The notes beneath the pieces are model-generated. The model had not been told where the DNA came from. It ran no database searches and was given only the letters and a program-made list of their open reading frames with translations. From the NCBI GenBank assembly GCA_013350335.1, contig CM023539.1, positions 26,591,043 to 26,655,042 of the forward strand: a stretch of DNA of 64,000 nucleotides, given 5' to 3'. This DNA comes from Chimonanthus salicifolius (taxonomy: Eukaryota > Streptophyta > Magnoliopsida > Laurales > Calycanthaceae). A program made the position numbers and the translations under genes. Below are positions 45,385 through 57,592 of the stretch, piece by piece (positions within the stretch are counted from its first letter, which is position 1; every line of letters starts with the position of its first letter).

Positions 45385-47175
45385 GTATGGTTTTGAGTTT
45401 AATAATATAGATTAAGATTAAGGGTGAACCATAGTTTTGCCATGGTGTGGCCGAACCTATGGGTTCTATGTTCAATTGAAAGGGCTAGCCAAACTATCAT
45501 AGGGCCATGGAGTTAGAAATCGATTCAAGGATTGGCAATGGGATTGAAACAAACAATCAAAGGACGGAATCCAAAACCATATTATAATGGTGCCAAGATT
45601 GGAATATATTATGAAAAGACCCTAGCCTTGGCTACTGGGTGTAGTAAGTACACTAAGACCTATATGGAAGATGAAATCTATGTTTAAATAATATTAGGAG
45701 TGAATTTCATGAAGAAGGGTCAAGCCAAATATGCAAACAAAGAAGACTGACAAACAGTCAGTCGACTGAATTTGGGATTCGGTGGACTGAAGTAGTGTTG
45801 GCCGAAACAGAAAAGAGTTTCTGGGAGTTTCAACCGACTGAATCACAAGATTCAGTGGACTGAACATGGACTGGATTAAAATATATAAGGTTTATTGGAG
45901 TTTCAGCCGACTGAATCTAGGATTCAGTCAACTGAACATATACGTAACGAATAAGTAAGGGATCAGGTGTGTTTCAGCCGATTGAATTTATCGACTGAAA
46001 GTATACTTATCAAACACGTAACAGTTGTTTGATGATTCAGCTAAATCTTTGATTCAGTCGACTGAATGTATATTGGCCGAACACACAATTACTCTGATCC
46101 AAAGTCAGCCGACTGAATCTGTGATTCAGGGGATTGACCGAGAATACAGAGGGTTTGACTCAGAGTCAGCCGACTAAATCTATGATTCAGCCGACTGAAG
46201 GGTACGGGTCAAGTGTAAACAGTACTGAGTTGGGTTTCAGCCGACTGAATATTGTATTCAATCGTCTGAAAGACTGTGGGAAAAGGCAAAGAATAGTATT
46301 CGGGAATGATTCAGTCGACTGAATTGAAAGGTTTAAATTTTAAATACATTTCCAGATGTTTCAATTTATCTAGTGGGATGTAAAGAGTGAAAAAATTAAA
46401 TGGATAATCAAATTGATATATGTATGTGGTTGAATTTGATAAGGTAAAGAGGTTCGATTCGTTTTCACGCAATCGTTAGCATTGTTTGTGCGAAACAAGA
46501 AAAGGACAATAAATCGAAAGTTGGTAGGATTCCTACCTTATTGAGACACTGTGGATTATATATATGTTACTGGTTTTTATTTCCAAACATGATGATTTAC
46601 TTTGGTTAATCAAATGGCATATGTTTATGAATATATTTTCAATGGTATTATGTATTTTGCTATGAAATGGCATTCTTGCATTCATTATCTCATGCATGGC
46701 ATGGAAGGGAATACATGGGACAGCAAGCCAAGTTATGAGCTGTCCGGACATGACTTTTGGCCTTGTTCGGGATTGCTAGTAATGGGTACGGCGTAGTCTG
46801 GGCCAAAGAGCTCACGAGTAAACAGTCCCGAAATCCTGCGCAGAGGGAGGACTCCACACTCCATCGGTAATTTCGATTAACATATGTGGGGAGGTATAAC
46901 AGTGACCCGGTGGTGTCGTCACAAAACACTGCGGACGTAAATGGCCAAGGGAACACCTTGATATGATTTATCAAGGAAACTGTTTATATATGATATAGAT
47001 GGATATGGAAGTGGGTGAGTGATCATTTGGCATTGACACCCATGGCATGTTGCATAAGTAAGCATGATTTGATTTGGATATCATGCATGGTTTACTTTAC
47101 TATTTATGGGATGTTTTTACAAATATGATACGATATTTCTATCTTGATTTTTATATTGATACTTCTACCCTATAG
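45385..47175 (+). other. Candidate LTR intron in H
   Basis: Donor GGTATGG after GGGAAAGAAG; acceptor CTTCTACCCTATAG ending 47175. The branch-point hairpin is absent, so the 3' signal is weaker than in G, I or S. Confidence 0.3.
45751..46325 (+). repeat. Array of TTCAGYCGACTGAA palindromes in LTR H
   Basis: About eight paired units like those of LTR S (3669-4170), with more decay. Good pairs lie near 45756, 45831, 45901, 46106, 46168 and 46235, with a last single unit at 46311. Confidence 0.82.
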
Positions 47176-47549
47176 ATGATGGAACAGGAAATGACAAGGA
47201 CGTGGGACATGATGAGAGCCAAGCGTAGGAGTTTAGACAGATTTATTCTTATATTACTTAGCTTGATTTTGGAGTGATGTATTGAGAGAACTGATTTTTT
47301 GGGATTGTAATAACTTAGTAATATTTTGCTATGGTTTGATGATATTTACGTTTTAGTTAATTCTATGGTGATTGGCTTCTTTGCTTATTAATGCCATGTA
47401 TATGAATTGTATTTTATTCATATGTTAATTCCGCAAGTATTCTTAGAGCGTGTGAAATGTTTAAGTGGACTTAATCCACGTATACGTATTGGTGGCCAAT
47501 TAAGGGTCGGGTTTTGGAAACTAAGACTTGACTCGCGTCGTGACGTCGC

Positions 47550-47572
47550 CTCTCTCTCTCTCTCTCTCTCTC
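47550..47572. repeat. (CT)n microsatellite in U5 of LTR H
   Basis: About 11 CT units replacing part of the usual U5 sequence between GTGACGTC and the A-tract. Confidence 0.95.
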
Positions 47573-47640
47573 ACTCATTTAAAAAAAAAATATACTCTGA
47601 TTTCTGGTGAGTGAAAAAAGGGCGGGGCAGTTACACTAAG

Positions 47641-48393
47641 AAAGCCTTGTTTCATTTCCCCAAGGTAAAAGTATGACCACTCCCCAATATCAACCCACAT
47701 GTGAAAATAATGAACTACGATTCATCTAATTCACTATGTGGTACATAGGCAACAGAGAGCATTGTGCCTCAGCTCGATCAAAAAATGTATTGTGTCTCAT
47801 CTATTTATATTAAGGATGATGAATAAATTGTGTTAATTGTTGGAAACACTTGGAAAAGGTTGACATGAATTATTGTTGAATTTAATTGGGTTAATGTTGT
47901 AAAAAAAGAGTGATTGGACTTAGGATGATAAAGAATTATGAGATAGGTGGAATGAATTACAAGGACTAAGAATATGTTAAATAAACTCGATGTGTGTATC
48001 TCACGGTTAGTGTGTAGTCTATGTCCCTAAAATAACCCAATGTGATGAATATGTTGTAGGTATGAAACGTAATAGAATGTGTTGTGTTGCTATCCTAGTG
48101 AAATTATGGTCATGATGTGATTATGCCATATATGTTGCCCATGTAATTGTGAATATGATCCCTTTTGCATTACTCACTAATGTGTGCCAAGGAGGTTATC
48201 TAGGAGGTGAGTATGGGATGTTGTGGTAATGGACATGATGAGATTGAGAATTACTAGTGTTGAGAATTACTAGCCTCCACACCCATGAGGAGATTGGTGT
48301 AACAGGATGATGAATTGTTTAAGGAACCCTATTGGAACGGTGGCATCAGTAATGGGACTTGGTCCTATAGGGTTGCCATCGAGAAGTATAGCT
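47641..48393. other. Unassigned non-coding DNA, right part
   Basis: Continuation of 43251-44518 beyond LTR H, ending at the start of element I. No coding frame and no recognisable repeat family. A short direct repeat, TTGAGAATTACTAG, occurs twice near 48243-48280. Confidence 0.5.
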
Positions 48394-49755
48394 TGTAACA
48401 CCAGGATTTTTCAATGCATTATTATATTGGATTTTGTCTATTTAAATTATTAAATTTGTTGAATTTAAGATTTATGGATGGAATGGATTTTAGATGGGTA
48501 AGAATTGGGTCAATGGCCCAATTATGATCCAATGGATCATGGATAGGGTTTGATTGCAAGTAATTGGGTAAATGAAATTAATTGGGTCAACTACCCAATT
48601 GGGAACCAATGGGTCAAGGTGAATGGATTTTGAAAGTAAATGGATAAAGGATTAATTTAATTGTGTCATGTACCCAATTAAGATCCAAGGCATGGGATCC
48701 ACCTCATCAAGTGAGGTGGCATGTGTATGAAGTGGCATGTGAGTGACATGGCCAAGTAGGACCCAAATCCACCTCATCAAGTGAGGTGACGAGTGGTTTA
48801 ATGTAACTTGCAAGGTCGGTTAACCATGGTTGACTTGGTCAACCATGGGTGAGTTCAAATGTGGTGAGTTGAATTACATTGGGTTGGAAATTAAAAATCA
48901 CTGAGTTATATGGAAATGAATTCAAGAAAAATTAAGAGAGTTAAAGTGAGTTTGGAGTGAGCCGAGTTGCATGGAATTGGAAAAGACCCATAGTGAGTCA
49001 AAGGGGGAGTTGGAGGGTTTCCATCTCATGGAAACTTTAGGCACCAATGTTGGGAAAGGGGGGGAAAGCCCCAAGCTCAAGCCATGTGTCTCCTTGGTTA
49101 AACCAAGGGACACATGGGAAAGACCAAATCATAATGAGGGACTTGGGAATGTAGAGGGCTAATTACAAAGGGCACCCACCAAACCCTTGGCCGATCCTCT
49201 CTCCCTCTCTCTTGAGCAAAAGATCCTTATCTCCACTTCTATATCTCATCTCTCTCCCTCCCTCTGTAACGCCCGCCCCATTTTCACTGAAATCAGAGTC
49301 TATTTTTTTTTTGAATTAAGAGGTGACAACGGGCGCGGACATTATGACGCGAGTCAAGTCCGAGCTTCTAAAGCCCGGCCCTTAACTAGCCAACCCTACG
49401 CGTGCGCAGAACGAAGTCCACGAGAACGGTTCACGCGTAGGAAGTAAGTTCGCGGAATATAATTACATATAGAACATTATAATGGAGACTATCCTACCAG
49501 TTTTAGATAGAAGGGAAGATACATAATTAAATTACTAAAATACGCCTATGTTCATAATTATATCTCAAAATGATATCGTCCATAGTACAGTCCAAACCAT
49601 AGCAAGAAACAGTAATTATTACAATCCGACAAGCTAAGCTACTTAAATTACACTTCCAAAATAAAATTTAAATAAAACTAAGTAACCACTTTCCCAAGCA
49701 TCCTACACTTGGCTCCCGTCGCGTCCGCCGTTTGCGTCGTCTCCTGCGTCATCAG

Positions 49756-51966
49756 CTAGGGTAGAAGTAGGGCGTTAGACAACGTGCCCAGTAGGACTTC
49801 GAGTAGGGCTAGCACATGGATTAGTGATAACAAGCATACCGATAACAATATAATAAAACCATATGATGAATGCCATGCCATGGGTGCCTATGTCATGTGT
49901 CCCACCCATCATCCATATCATCATAAAATGTCATATCCCCCTTGATGGCAAAGCCTTGTCAAGGTGTCCCCATGTTTGCTTCTCGGTCGCCCCGACGGAA
50001 CATGGACTCCGGTTATAGCATATCAAGCTATCCCCATGTTTGATTCTCGGTCGTCCCCGACGGAGCATGGACTCCGGTTATAGCACCTCAGGCTATCCCC
50101 ATGTTTGCTTCTCGGCTTCCCCGACGGAGGATGGACTCCGGTTCCTTTATTTTCCCGCCCATGCCATACATGAAGATGTAAGTGCATTATGCTATGTAGT
50201 ATATATATAATTCATATCCTTAATATAAAATCCATAGCATTGAAATATAATCCATAGCCTTAAAAATATCATCCATGGCATTAAAATATAATCCATAGCA
50301 TTTAAAGTACCATCCATAGCATTAAAGTATAAACCATAGCATTTAAAATCCATCTTAAAATAAATCATATAATTACCGAAATAAAACGAGGAAACCATCT
50401 CATACGCATAATCCACGGCTTACAAAAAGATAGGAATCCTACCGAATACCGATAACGTCCCTTTCCATTTTCGTTCGATAATTCCGGTCTCCGGTCGCGT
50501 ACCTTTTGCGATGTGCCAATACCTTATTATACATTTCCAATTTAGTCCATATCTTATCCATGATTAAGTCCCTAACTGATCATAAACCTAGATTCATTAA
50601 TGCTCCCTAGCCATGTTATAAGATTAATCGGCCCTTAACTTAGCCTCATTTCCATTGCATAATTCCAAATTTTAGCCCATTAAATATTCTAATTTGTAAG
50701 CCTAAAACACAGCAACCCTAAGTTTCATTTAATCACTCATAATGTCATTTAATGCACCCAAGTTCATGTCCAACCTACATGGGGTTCGGCCATGTACCAT
50801 GGCCGAACCCGTACATGGCCGAACCCATGGTTCTTCATTGTGGCCAATAATTACGGTTTTGCCTCTATGCTTCCATGATTTAATATTTCCTCCATCTATG
50901 TACATTTTTGTCCATAATTCATCCATATACTTAGCCCCATTAATGATTTAATGCCCACGATACAATATCCCTAAAATCAGCCACTTAATTTAATTAAATT
51001 TCAAATCATCTAAACCTATACAAAATTCCAATTATTGCCCATAACATGACCTACAATGGGTCATGGGTTCGGCCATACACCATGGCCGAACCCATGATGC
51101 CTATTTTCCATTTTTCTTGGGTCCATTTTACCTCATTTGGTCCCACCATAATTGAATTTAAAACATACATTTAAATCATCCTTTCATAATCATCATAAGA
51201 TATACTTTGGTCCATTTAATTTAACCATCATTTATTTTCCATGGTTCCAAGAACACTAAATTCCTCAAAGTCTCTCCATGGGGTTCGGCCATGTACCATG
51301 GCCGAACCCGTGGTTCATAATTTTTATTTTAAAAACCTCATCTCTACTCATTTAAAACCTTGTTTAAAATACATAACAAAAATCCACTTAATTACCATTA
51401 ATCTCCTCCATTAATTTCCATGCTTTCATAACCACTTAATTCATCATTCCATCACCATAGGGTTCGGCTAAACACCATGGCCGAACCCATGGTTCATGAT
51501 TCTCCTTCATTCACCATTTTTTTGGAGGCCATTAAATCATTTACATATCCTATGATTTCCTTGTTTAAAACCCCCTTTAAATTTTTCCAACATTTAATCA
51601 TTTACAAGCCTACAATCATAATCATTCTCCATAGCCTTTAAACCTTAAAACCCTAATTAAATCATCAACCATTTACAATGGGGTTCGGCCACACTACATG
51701 GCCGAACCCTATGGTCCATCAATCCATTCAAAAACCCATTACTTCCATGCTTAAATCCATTTAATTTCATAACCTCCTTAATCCTTTTACTTATTATTTT
51801 TCTTAATCTATCTCTCCCCTTTTTCATCCATTTCTCATCTTATCATTGAATAGATCTTAGATCTAAGGCCCATAACATTTGTGGTCCCCATTCATTCTAA
51901 GAAATGGATTACATAAATATATCTTAACCTTTAAAAAATATAAATTCTTGTCTAAGAATTTCTTAC
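49756..51966 (-). other. Candidate LTR intron in J
   Basis: Sense donor GGTAAGA at 51966; CTAAC-like site near 49777 and CCCTAG acceptor ending 49756. Includes all of J's palindromes. Confidence 0.4.
50777..51713 (-). repeat. GGTTCGGCCAT palindrome array in LTR J
   Basis: Copies lie near 50777, 51062, 51277, 51457 and 51676. The first has its right arm duplicated (ATGGCCGAACCC twice, 50799-50828), giving two alternative hairpins from one left arm. Confidence 0.88.
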
Positions 51967-54111
51967 CACACCGACGACTCCTCCGGCCTTTCTTCCTCTT
52001 TTTGATCTCCTTAGCCCTTTCTCTTCTTCTTCCCTTTGTTATTCGGTGAAGATGTGCTTGATCAAGATGGAGTCTCCATGGTTAGGGTTTGGCTAAGGTA
52101 GGTTTAGATTTTTGAGAGAGGGAGAGGGGATGAGGATGGAAAAAGATGCTCAAACCTTGGTCTTGAAGTGGTGGTCCGCCAAGCCTAGTTTTTTCCTTCT
52201 TTTCTCCTAAGTTTCTTCCTCTTTCTTGGTGTTTTACTTGGGAGAGAGAGGGAGGATGGTTTTGGGAGAGGGAATGAAGAGATGGAGATGAGATGACAGC
52301 CTAGACCCATTCCCATCTCATCTTGGTGGCTTGGGTTACACTCCTCCATCATTCCATTTGACCAACCAACATGGGTAAGTATGGCTTGCATGTCCTTGGT
52401 GGTGGTGGTTGGGATGAAACCATCACCATGCCAATGGTTTTTGGGTCTTTAAGTTGGGTGGTTTGGTCTTCCCATCAAGTCCATTGACTACCCATCATGG
52501 AGAGGGGTATGGGCTCTCATACCTTGAGTGGTGGTGGTTGAGATGAAACCACCACCCTAAGTCCATGCTATTTTTGTGTTTCTTTGGGTGGTTTCAATGG
52601 GATGAAACCACCCTTTGACTTGTCCTTCTTGACTTATTTATTTGACCTTAATTTGACCAACTCAATTAATTAAATTAGACCCTTACTTAGGTTAATTATT
52701 TCCTATTTAATTTAATTCCATTAAATTCTCTTTCTAAGAAATCCACCCGTGGTTGACCAAGTCAACCATGGTGGACGGTCCCCACCAACACCTACCCTAC
52801 CCGCCACCTCACTTGATGAGGTGGAGGTGGGCCCCATTCGGCCATATACTTAAACCCCATTAATTTTAACTTAGATGATTTAATATAATTTAATCAACTT
52901 AATTTACTTTAATCCACCTTAGTCCCCTTAACTTATCCATGGTTGACCAAGTCAACCATGATGGTCGGCCCCACCTTTTCCTTGGTCCACACGCCACCTC
53001 ACCAAGTGAGGTGGAGGTGGGCCCCACTTGGTTATGCCATCTTAATCATCTCATCATTAACTTAGGGGGGTTTAATTCCAATCAATTGGGTCACCATTGG
53101 GCCCATGGCCCAATTAAATTATTTTCTACCATTTACCTTAGAGTTTGAATCAATTTTGATCCATTGGGTCCCACATAATTATCGGGCCCACTTTGACCAT
53201 TATTGACCCTTTAAATGGATTCCATCCAATCCATGGTCCATTGGACCATACTTGGGTCTTTGCCCCAAAATTTGATCCATTTAATATCCATAATATCAAA
53301 ATGCCACTTTTTCCATTATTAAAATAAATAAATGCCATATATATGTTGATTTAAAAATTCGGGCTATTACACCCTCAACCTACACCCCTTTCGCCGACCC
53401 TGCCATAGAGAATTTTCCATCTCATTCTCTCCCTCTCCCTCTCTCTCCCACATTTGGTCTTAACATTTAGAGGACCAGCAAAGCAACAAGGAAAAAGAAT
53501 AATTAAGGAAGAATTGGAAGGAGTTGGGGCTGATATCAAAGAAACATCACCAAGGGGCACTTCATACCCCTTGGCCAAATGCTCCATTGTAGAACAAGGA
53601 GGTTGTCATCTCTTTCTCCCTCCCATTTTCGGCTTCACACTTAGAGAAACTAGCGAGGAACAAGAAAGGAAGGAGAAGGACCAAGGAAGAAATCCAGACG
53701 TTAAAGAAACAAAGGAGACGCGGAAAGGGTATGTAATGTTTAACGAGGACTAAATGAATAAAAGAAGCTAAGGGATCCATGGTTTCGGCTATGGAATGGC
53801 TGAAACCATGGGGTTCCATATTGGATTGACAAAAATAGCCAAAGTGTTATGGGCCATGGAATGTAAAAATCCATTCATGGAATAGCAATGAGATGAACAT
53901 AAAAGTAAGGTATTGTTCAAATCCAAAATATGGTTCTAGAGGTTGAAAAGTTAATGGACAAGTCCCTAGTTTGGTTAATGAGTAGAGTATACTCACTGAT
54001 TTTAAAATATGGATGACATTATATAGTTTTTTTAAAAATGATAAGAAAATTCCATAAGGAAGGGTCAAGCCAAACATCAAATAAAAGCGGACTGTCCATG
54101 GGTTGTATGTC

Positions 54112-54440
54112 TGTTGGACGGGTATCACCGTCCGCGGACGGCAAAAGGTTTCGATCGTCCACGAACGAGTAACAGACAAGAAAGTTTATGTTGTCTGCGG
54201 ATGGGTGGTATGACTATAGGACGGGTTTCTGCCGTCCGAGGGACGCGTTTCGACCATCCACAGACGGGTAACAGACAGGAAAGTTTATGTTGTCTGTGGA
54301 CGGGTGGTATGACTGTAGGATGGGTTTCGACCGTCTGCAGACGGGTAACAGACATGTATGTGATATTGGCTGCGGACGGGTTACATGGTTGCGGACTGGT
54401 TTCTACCGTCTGCGAACGAGTTTTTATCATCCGCAAGATG
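54112..54440 (+). repeat. Array of CCGTCNGCNGACGG palindromes in the 5' LTR of I
   Basis: About three units of 100-110 bp. The key palindromes are CCGTCCGCGGACGG (54130-54143) and CCGTCTGCAGACGG (54330-54343). Both are perfect 14-mers that differ at two mirrored positions. Looser copies (GTCCGAGGGACG, GTCTGCGGATGG, GTCTGTGGACGG) lie between. Two further sites of the GGTTCGGCCAT kind follow (54650, 54707) and one precedes (53781), so two classes coexist here. Confidence 0.82.
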
Positions 54441-54995
54441 TGTGGCGGACGGGAACCCCATGAATGATGTTATGAGTCCATTAATGTTTTTATGAACCCA
54501 TGAATGATTTTATGATCCATGAAGATTTAAAAGGTAATTGATTAACTATGGATTATCAGGTTAAGAAATAAAAAGAAAGGAATGATGGTTGACTGCATTG
54601 TTTAAAATAAAACAAGGATTAAAAAGAGGGTCAAACACCGAAGAGTGAGGTTCAGTCATGCTGTATGGCTAAACCCCATTGATGGGTCTTGGTGGACATG
54701 AACACATTTCAGCCACATCGTATGGCCGAAACCCCGTTGAGGGTCTTAACAGGTTTAAAGGAATATGATGCGTAAATGAGACTGAAATGAAAGTTGGTTT
54801 TTAAATTGATATATGTTTATGATTAAATTGCTAAGGTAAAGAGGCGTGATTTGCTTTCACGTAACGGTTAGCGACTGTTCATGCGAAATAAGATAAGGAC
54901 AGTAGATCGGACTTGGGTAGGATTCCTACCTTATTGAAATACATGTGATTTTATATGGTTTTGTATGTTTCAACATGATGATACTTTGAATTATG

Positions 54996-54997
<2 letters not shown>

Positions 54998-55046
<49 letters not shown>
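54998..55046. repeat. (AT)n microsatellite in the 5' LTR of I
   Basis: About 24 TA units between the GGTAGG box and the stem-loop repeats, as in LTR G at 42119. Confidence 0.95.
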
Positions 55047-55051
<5 letters not shown>

Positions 55052-55136
55052 GAACTGTTTCCAATGGCATATTGTAATTTGAAAGAAATGGCATCTTTGC
55101 ACGCAGCATCTCATGCATGGCATGGGAGGGAACATA

Positions 55137-55375
55137 TGAGAGGAGTCCACGCTCCATTAGAGGTATCCGATAAACAAACGTGGGGAGGGATCCGTACTGA
55201 TTCCGATTGACATACGTGAAATGATACATGATGTTTGAAATGAAAAAGGAGTCCACACTCCATTCGGTGGGACCGATTAACATACGTGGGGAGAGATGTA
55301 TGATGTTTGAAATGTAAAAGGAGCCCACGCACCATTCGATGGGACCGATTAACACACGTGGGGAGAAATGCATGA
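55137..55375 (+). repeat. Three stem-loop tandem repeats in the 5' LTR of I
   Basis: Units contain GGAGTCCACACTCCATTCG, ACCGATTAACATACGTGGGGAG and ATGATGTTTGAAAT. Diverged from the GGAGTCCATGCTCCGTCGG version in B, G, J and K, but with the same GGAG/CTCC stem. Confidence 0.8.
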
Positions 55376-56067
55376 TGTTTAAAAAGGAAGTGGGTGGGAG
55401 ATCATTGGCATATGATCCATGACATGGCATTACATTGGCATGATTTGATATGAGCATCATGCACTGTTTTAATACTACAAAAGGTTTTATAAGCATGATA
55501 TGTTTTTCTATATTGATTTTATACTAATCTCATGTATGACCCTACTTGGAACTCCTACTAGGCGCGTTGACTAACGCCCTACTTCTACCTTAGATGATGG
55601 TACAGGGAACGGAATGGGCGATGGACGTGAAAGAAGCCAAGCTTAGGAGCTTGAATAGTTTATGCTTATTTTATTTAAGTTTTATTTTGGACAATGTAAT
55701 TTGATATAATTGCATTTCTGGACTGTAATAACTTAGATATTATTTTGCTATAGTGTTACGTTACATTTGGATAATTAAATTCAGTTTATTATATGGTGAT
55801 TGACTTCCTTGCTAATTAATGGATAGGGATAGTAATTCTAATCATATGATAATTCCGCAATGTGTTTACTCCGCAAGTATAACTTTAATGCGTGTGAACT
55901 GTTTTAGTGGATTCGGTCCACGCACACGCATTGGTGGCTAGTTAAGGGTCGGGCTTTGGAAGCTTGAACTTAGCTCGCGACGTGGCGTCCCGCTCTTTCT
56001 CACTCTTTATTTTAAAAAAAAAAATAGACTCTGATTTCGGCTAGTGAAAAAGGGCGGGGCGTTGCAG

Positions 56068-56080
56068 TTGGTATCAGAGT
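56068..56080 (+). other. Primer binding site of element I
   Basis: TTGGTATCAGAGT one base after the LTR end; the last base departs from the initiator-tRNA complement found in A. Confidence 0.88.
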
Positions 56081-56160
56081 GAAACCAAAATTGTGAATCT
56101 TTCAAAGTAAGATTAATACGGTATCATGTCTGACTAACATGATAAGAATCTCAACTGACT

Positions 56161-56174
56161 GACTCTTAGGAGTC
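56161..56174 (+). other. Leader hairpin of element I
   Basis: GACTC-TTAG-GAGTC, the counterpart of 9281-9294 in A. Stem conserved, loop changed. Confidence 0.55.
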
Positions 56175-56501
56175 TGCTGCACGGGGGCCGGATTAATTTA
56201 TTTTGTTGAGAATCAGACTGAAGCATTCAATCTGAGAGCAACAGTTGATGAAAAAAGGGAATAACAGCAAGGGAAGGACAATCACTATAAAAGTGGATTT
56301 ATCAAACAAAGCAAAGTAGGACATATTCCCCCGAAACAAAAAAATCAGGATTTCCCCCAAATTGAAAAACAATACTTGATACATAGGAAAGTTCTCCAAA
56401 AACAAGAAATACAAGATGTTGATTTGGCAATTCCCCAAACTATGTAAACACAAACCTTTATGAGAAAGCTAAGTCAAACGATGTTTTAATGACTAAGGAA
56501 A

Positions 56502-57592
56502 ATGCCTCCGAGAAGAAGAAGAACTCGACAACACCCACATGTGGAGGAAGAGGTGCAGCAACCACACCATGAAGAGGAGCAGAACAACGTGAATATTCCT
56601 ATGGTACCTCCCGAGCTGCAGAACTTAGTACAAGCTGTGGTCACTTCCGTTCTACAGCAACATATGAACGGTAATGGAAGTGCAACCACCAATGAGGCAC
56701 AGGATCGAAGCACGGTCAGAGACTTCCAATAGCAGCGTCCCCCTCATTTCAAAGGGAAAGAAGGACCTACAGGAGGGAAAAATTGGCTGAGAAATATCAC
56801 CAAGATCTTGACATTACTGAAGATCACCTGTAATGAAGATAGAATACTGCCGGCTACTTCACAATTGATCGATGATGCCGGCAAGTGGTGGGAAATAATT
56901 GAACAACAACGGGCACAGATTCCAGCAAGGGAAAGGTCTGAAATGACATGGGACCAATTCTCTGGAATGTTCCTGGATCACTATTTTCTGGAAAAGGAGA
57001 AGAAGCGCCAGACACAAGTGTTCATATCTTTGGTTTAGGGCACCATGACTGTGGTGGAATATCATCAGGAGTTTCTCCGCCTATCATGTTATGCTTTATA
57101 CATGGTGGACACTAAATACAGGAAGGGCTCGTAAGTTTGAGCGAGGCCTTCGACCAAGCATCAAGGTCACAATGACTATTTTCAAGTCACCTACATTGGC
57201 GGAAGTGGTCAATCGAGCTACCATAGCTAAGCAAGAGCTGACAAAGATAGTTCGGTTTGTGGACAACCGTCGAGGTCAAAGCGAGGGAAGTGTTTTCCTC
57301 CCGAATAAGAGATTCAGACCCAACTTTGGGAGAACCTCACCTTTTACTGGGTCAACTGGAGGTTTTCGTCCCAATCAACCCACCACATCAATATCCGTCT
57401 CTCAAGTTCTGCGCAGTGTTAACACATTTTCCAGTGTGGCCAGCAGGACCATTTCAAAAGGGAGTGTCCGTAGAACAGTAGACCTTCTCACTACAGGGGG
57501 TTCATTCCGTCCTCCTGCTCGACCAGCTCATTCACAAGCATCCAGAGCATATAACAAGACAGGACAGGACACCTATTCCGACAGGATCTAGA
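56502..57592 (+). pseudogene. Gag of element I (broken)
   Basis: ATG at 56502 (MPPRRRRTRQH, shared with B). The N-terminus has a short EEEVQQPHHEEEQ stretch instead of A's HEK repeats. The gag core is recognisable (NWLRNITKIL, AGKWWEIIEQ, DHYFLEKEK, RARKFERGL). Stops: TAG near 56730 (after DFQ) and TAG near 57036 (before GTM), both where A and B carry Gln. A one-base insertion near 57120 (AGGAAGGGCTCG) shifts the frame, which is open again at 57091-57591 and contains the basic tail. The CCHC region (57410-57470) has also shifted out of frame. Not functional. Confidence 0.9.

Larger units (their letters stand above)
44519..47635 (+). mobile_element. Solo gypsy LTR 'H' (3.12 kb), TSD CTAAA/CTAAG
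   Basis: Starts TGTAACACCCCGG, ends GGGCGGGGCAGTTACA. Flanking five bases are CTAAA (44514-44518) and CTAAG (47636-47640), one mismatch. It has GGGTCAA heptamers (44640-44800), CCATGGTTGAC-type repeats (44970), a GTTTTCATC/GATGAAAC stem (45050), CT-rich tract (45240-45300), donor GGTATGG (45385), SalI-type palindromes (45751-46325), GGTAGGATTCCTACC (46524-46538), one stem-loop unit (46850-46900) and U5 (47495-47550). It lacks the GGGCGCGTT hairpin before the acceptor that the other LTRs carry. Confidence 0.92.
49265..53371 (-). mobile_element. Solo gypsy LTR 'J' (4.11 kb), TSD CCCTC
   Basis: Flanked by CCCTC at 49260-49264 and 53372-53376. The uninterrupted target is visible in I's 3' LTR (61855-61862). 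Contents along the plus strand: U5 (49330-49400), acceptor (49756), three stem-loop repeats (49970-50145), TAGGAATCCTA box (50431-50443), palindromes (50777-51713), donor GGTAAGA (51966), GA-rich tract (52110-52125), upstream repeats with GGTTTCAAT/GATGAAACC (52395-52610), and U3 with two sets of CCATGGTTGAC and CCACCTCAC inverted repeats (52750-53015). Confidence 0.96.
53729..55593 (+). other. Candidate LTR intron in I
   Basis: Donor GGTATGTAA after CGCGGAAAG; branch-like CTAAC (55571), then ACTTCTACCTTAG ending 55593. Encloses the palindrome classes, the box and the stem-loop repeats. Confidence 0.4.
48394..56066 (+). mobile_element. 5' LTR of gypsy element I (interrupted by solo LTR J)
   Basis: Starts TGTAACACCAGG at 48394, ends GGGCGGGGCGTTGCA at 56066, and is followed by the primer site. 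Without J and one TSD it is about 3.56 kb. It pairs with the 3' LTR at 61037. Contents: GGGTCAA heptamers and inverted repeats (48500-48850), GTTTCCATC/ATGGAAAC-type stem (49016-49038), CT-rich tract (53425-53450), donor GGTATGTAA (53729), palindromes of several classes (53781-54735), GGTAGGATTCCTACC (54916-54930), stem-loop repeats (55137-55375), CTAAC/TTAG (55571-55593) and U5 (55925-55990). The left TSD would be TAGCT (48389-48393). Confidence 0.93.

Noticed and set aside
54998..55046. Putative small proteins reading IYIYIYIY across AT tracts
   Set aside because: Pure microsatellite translation.
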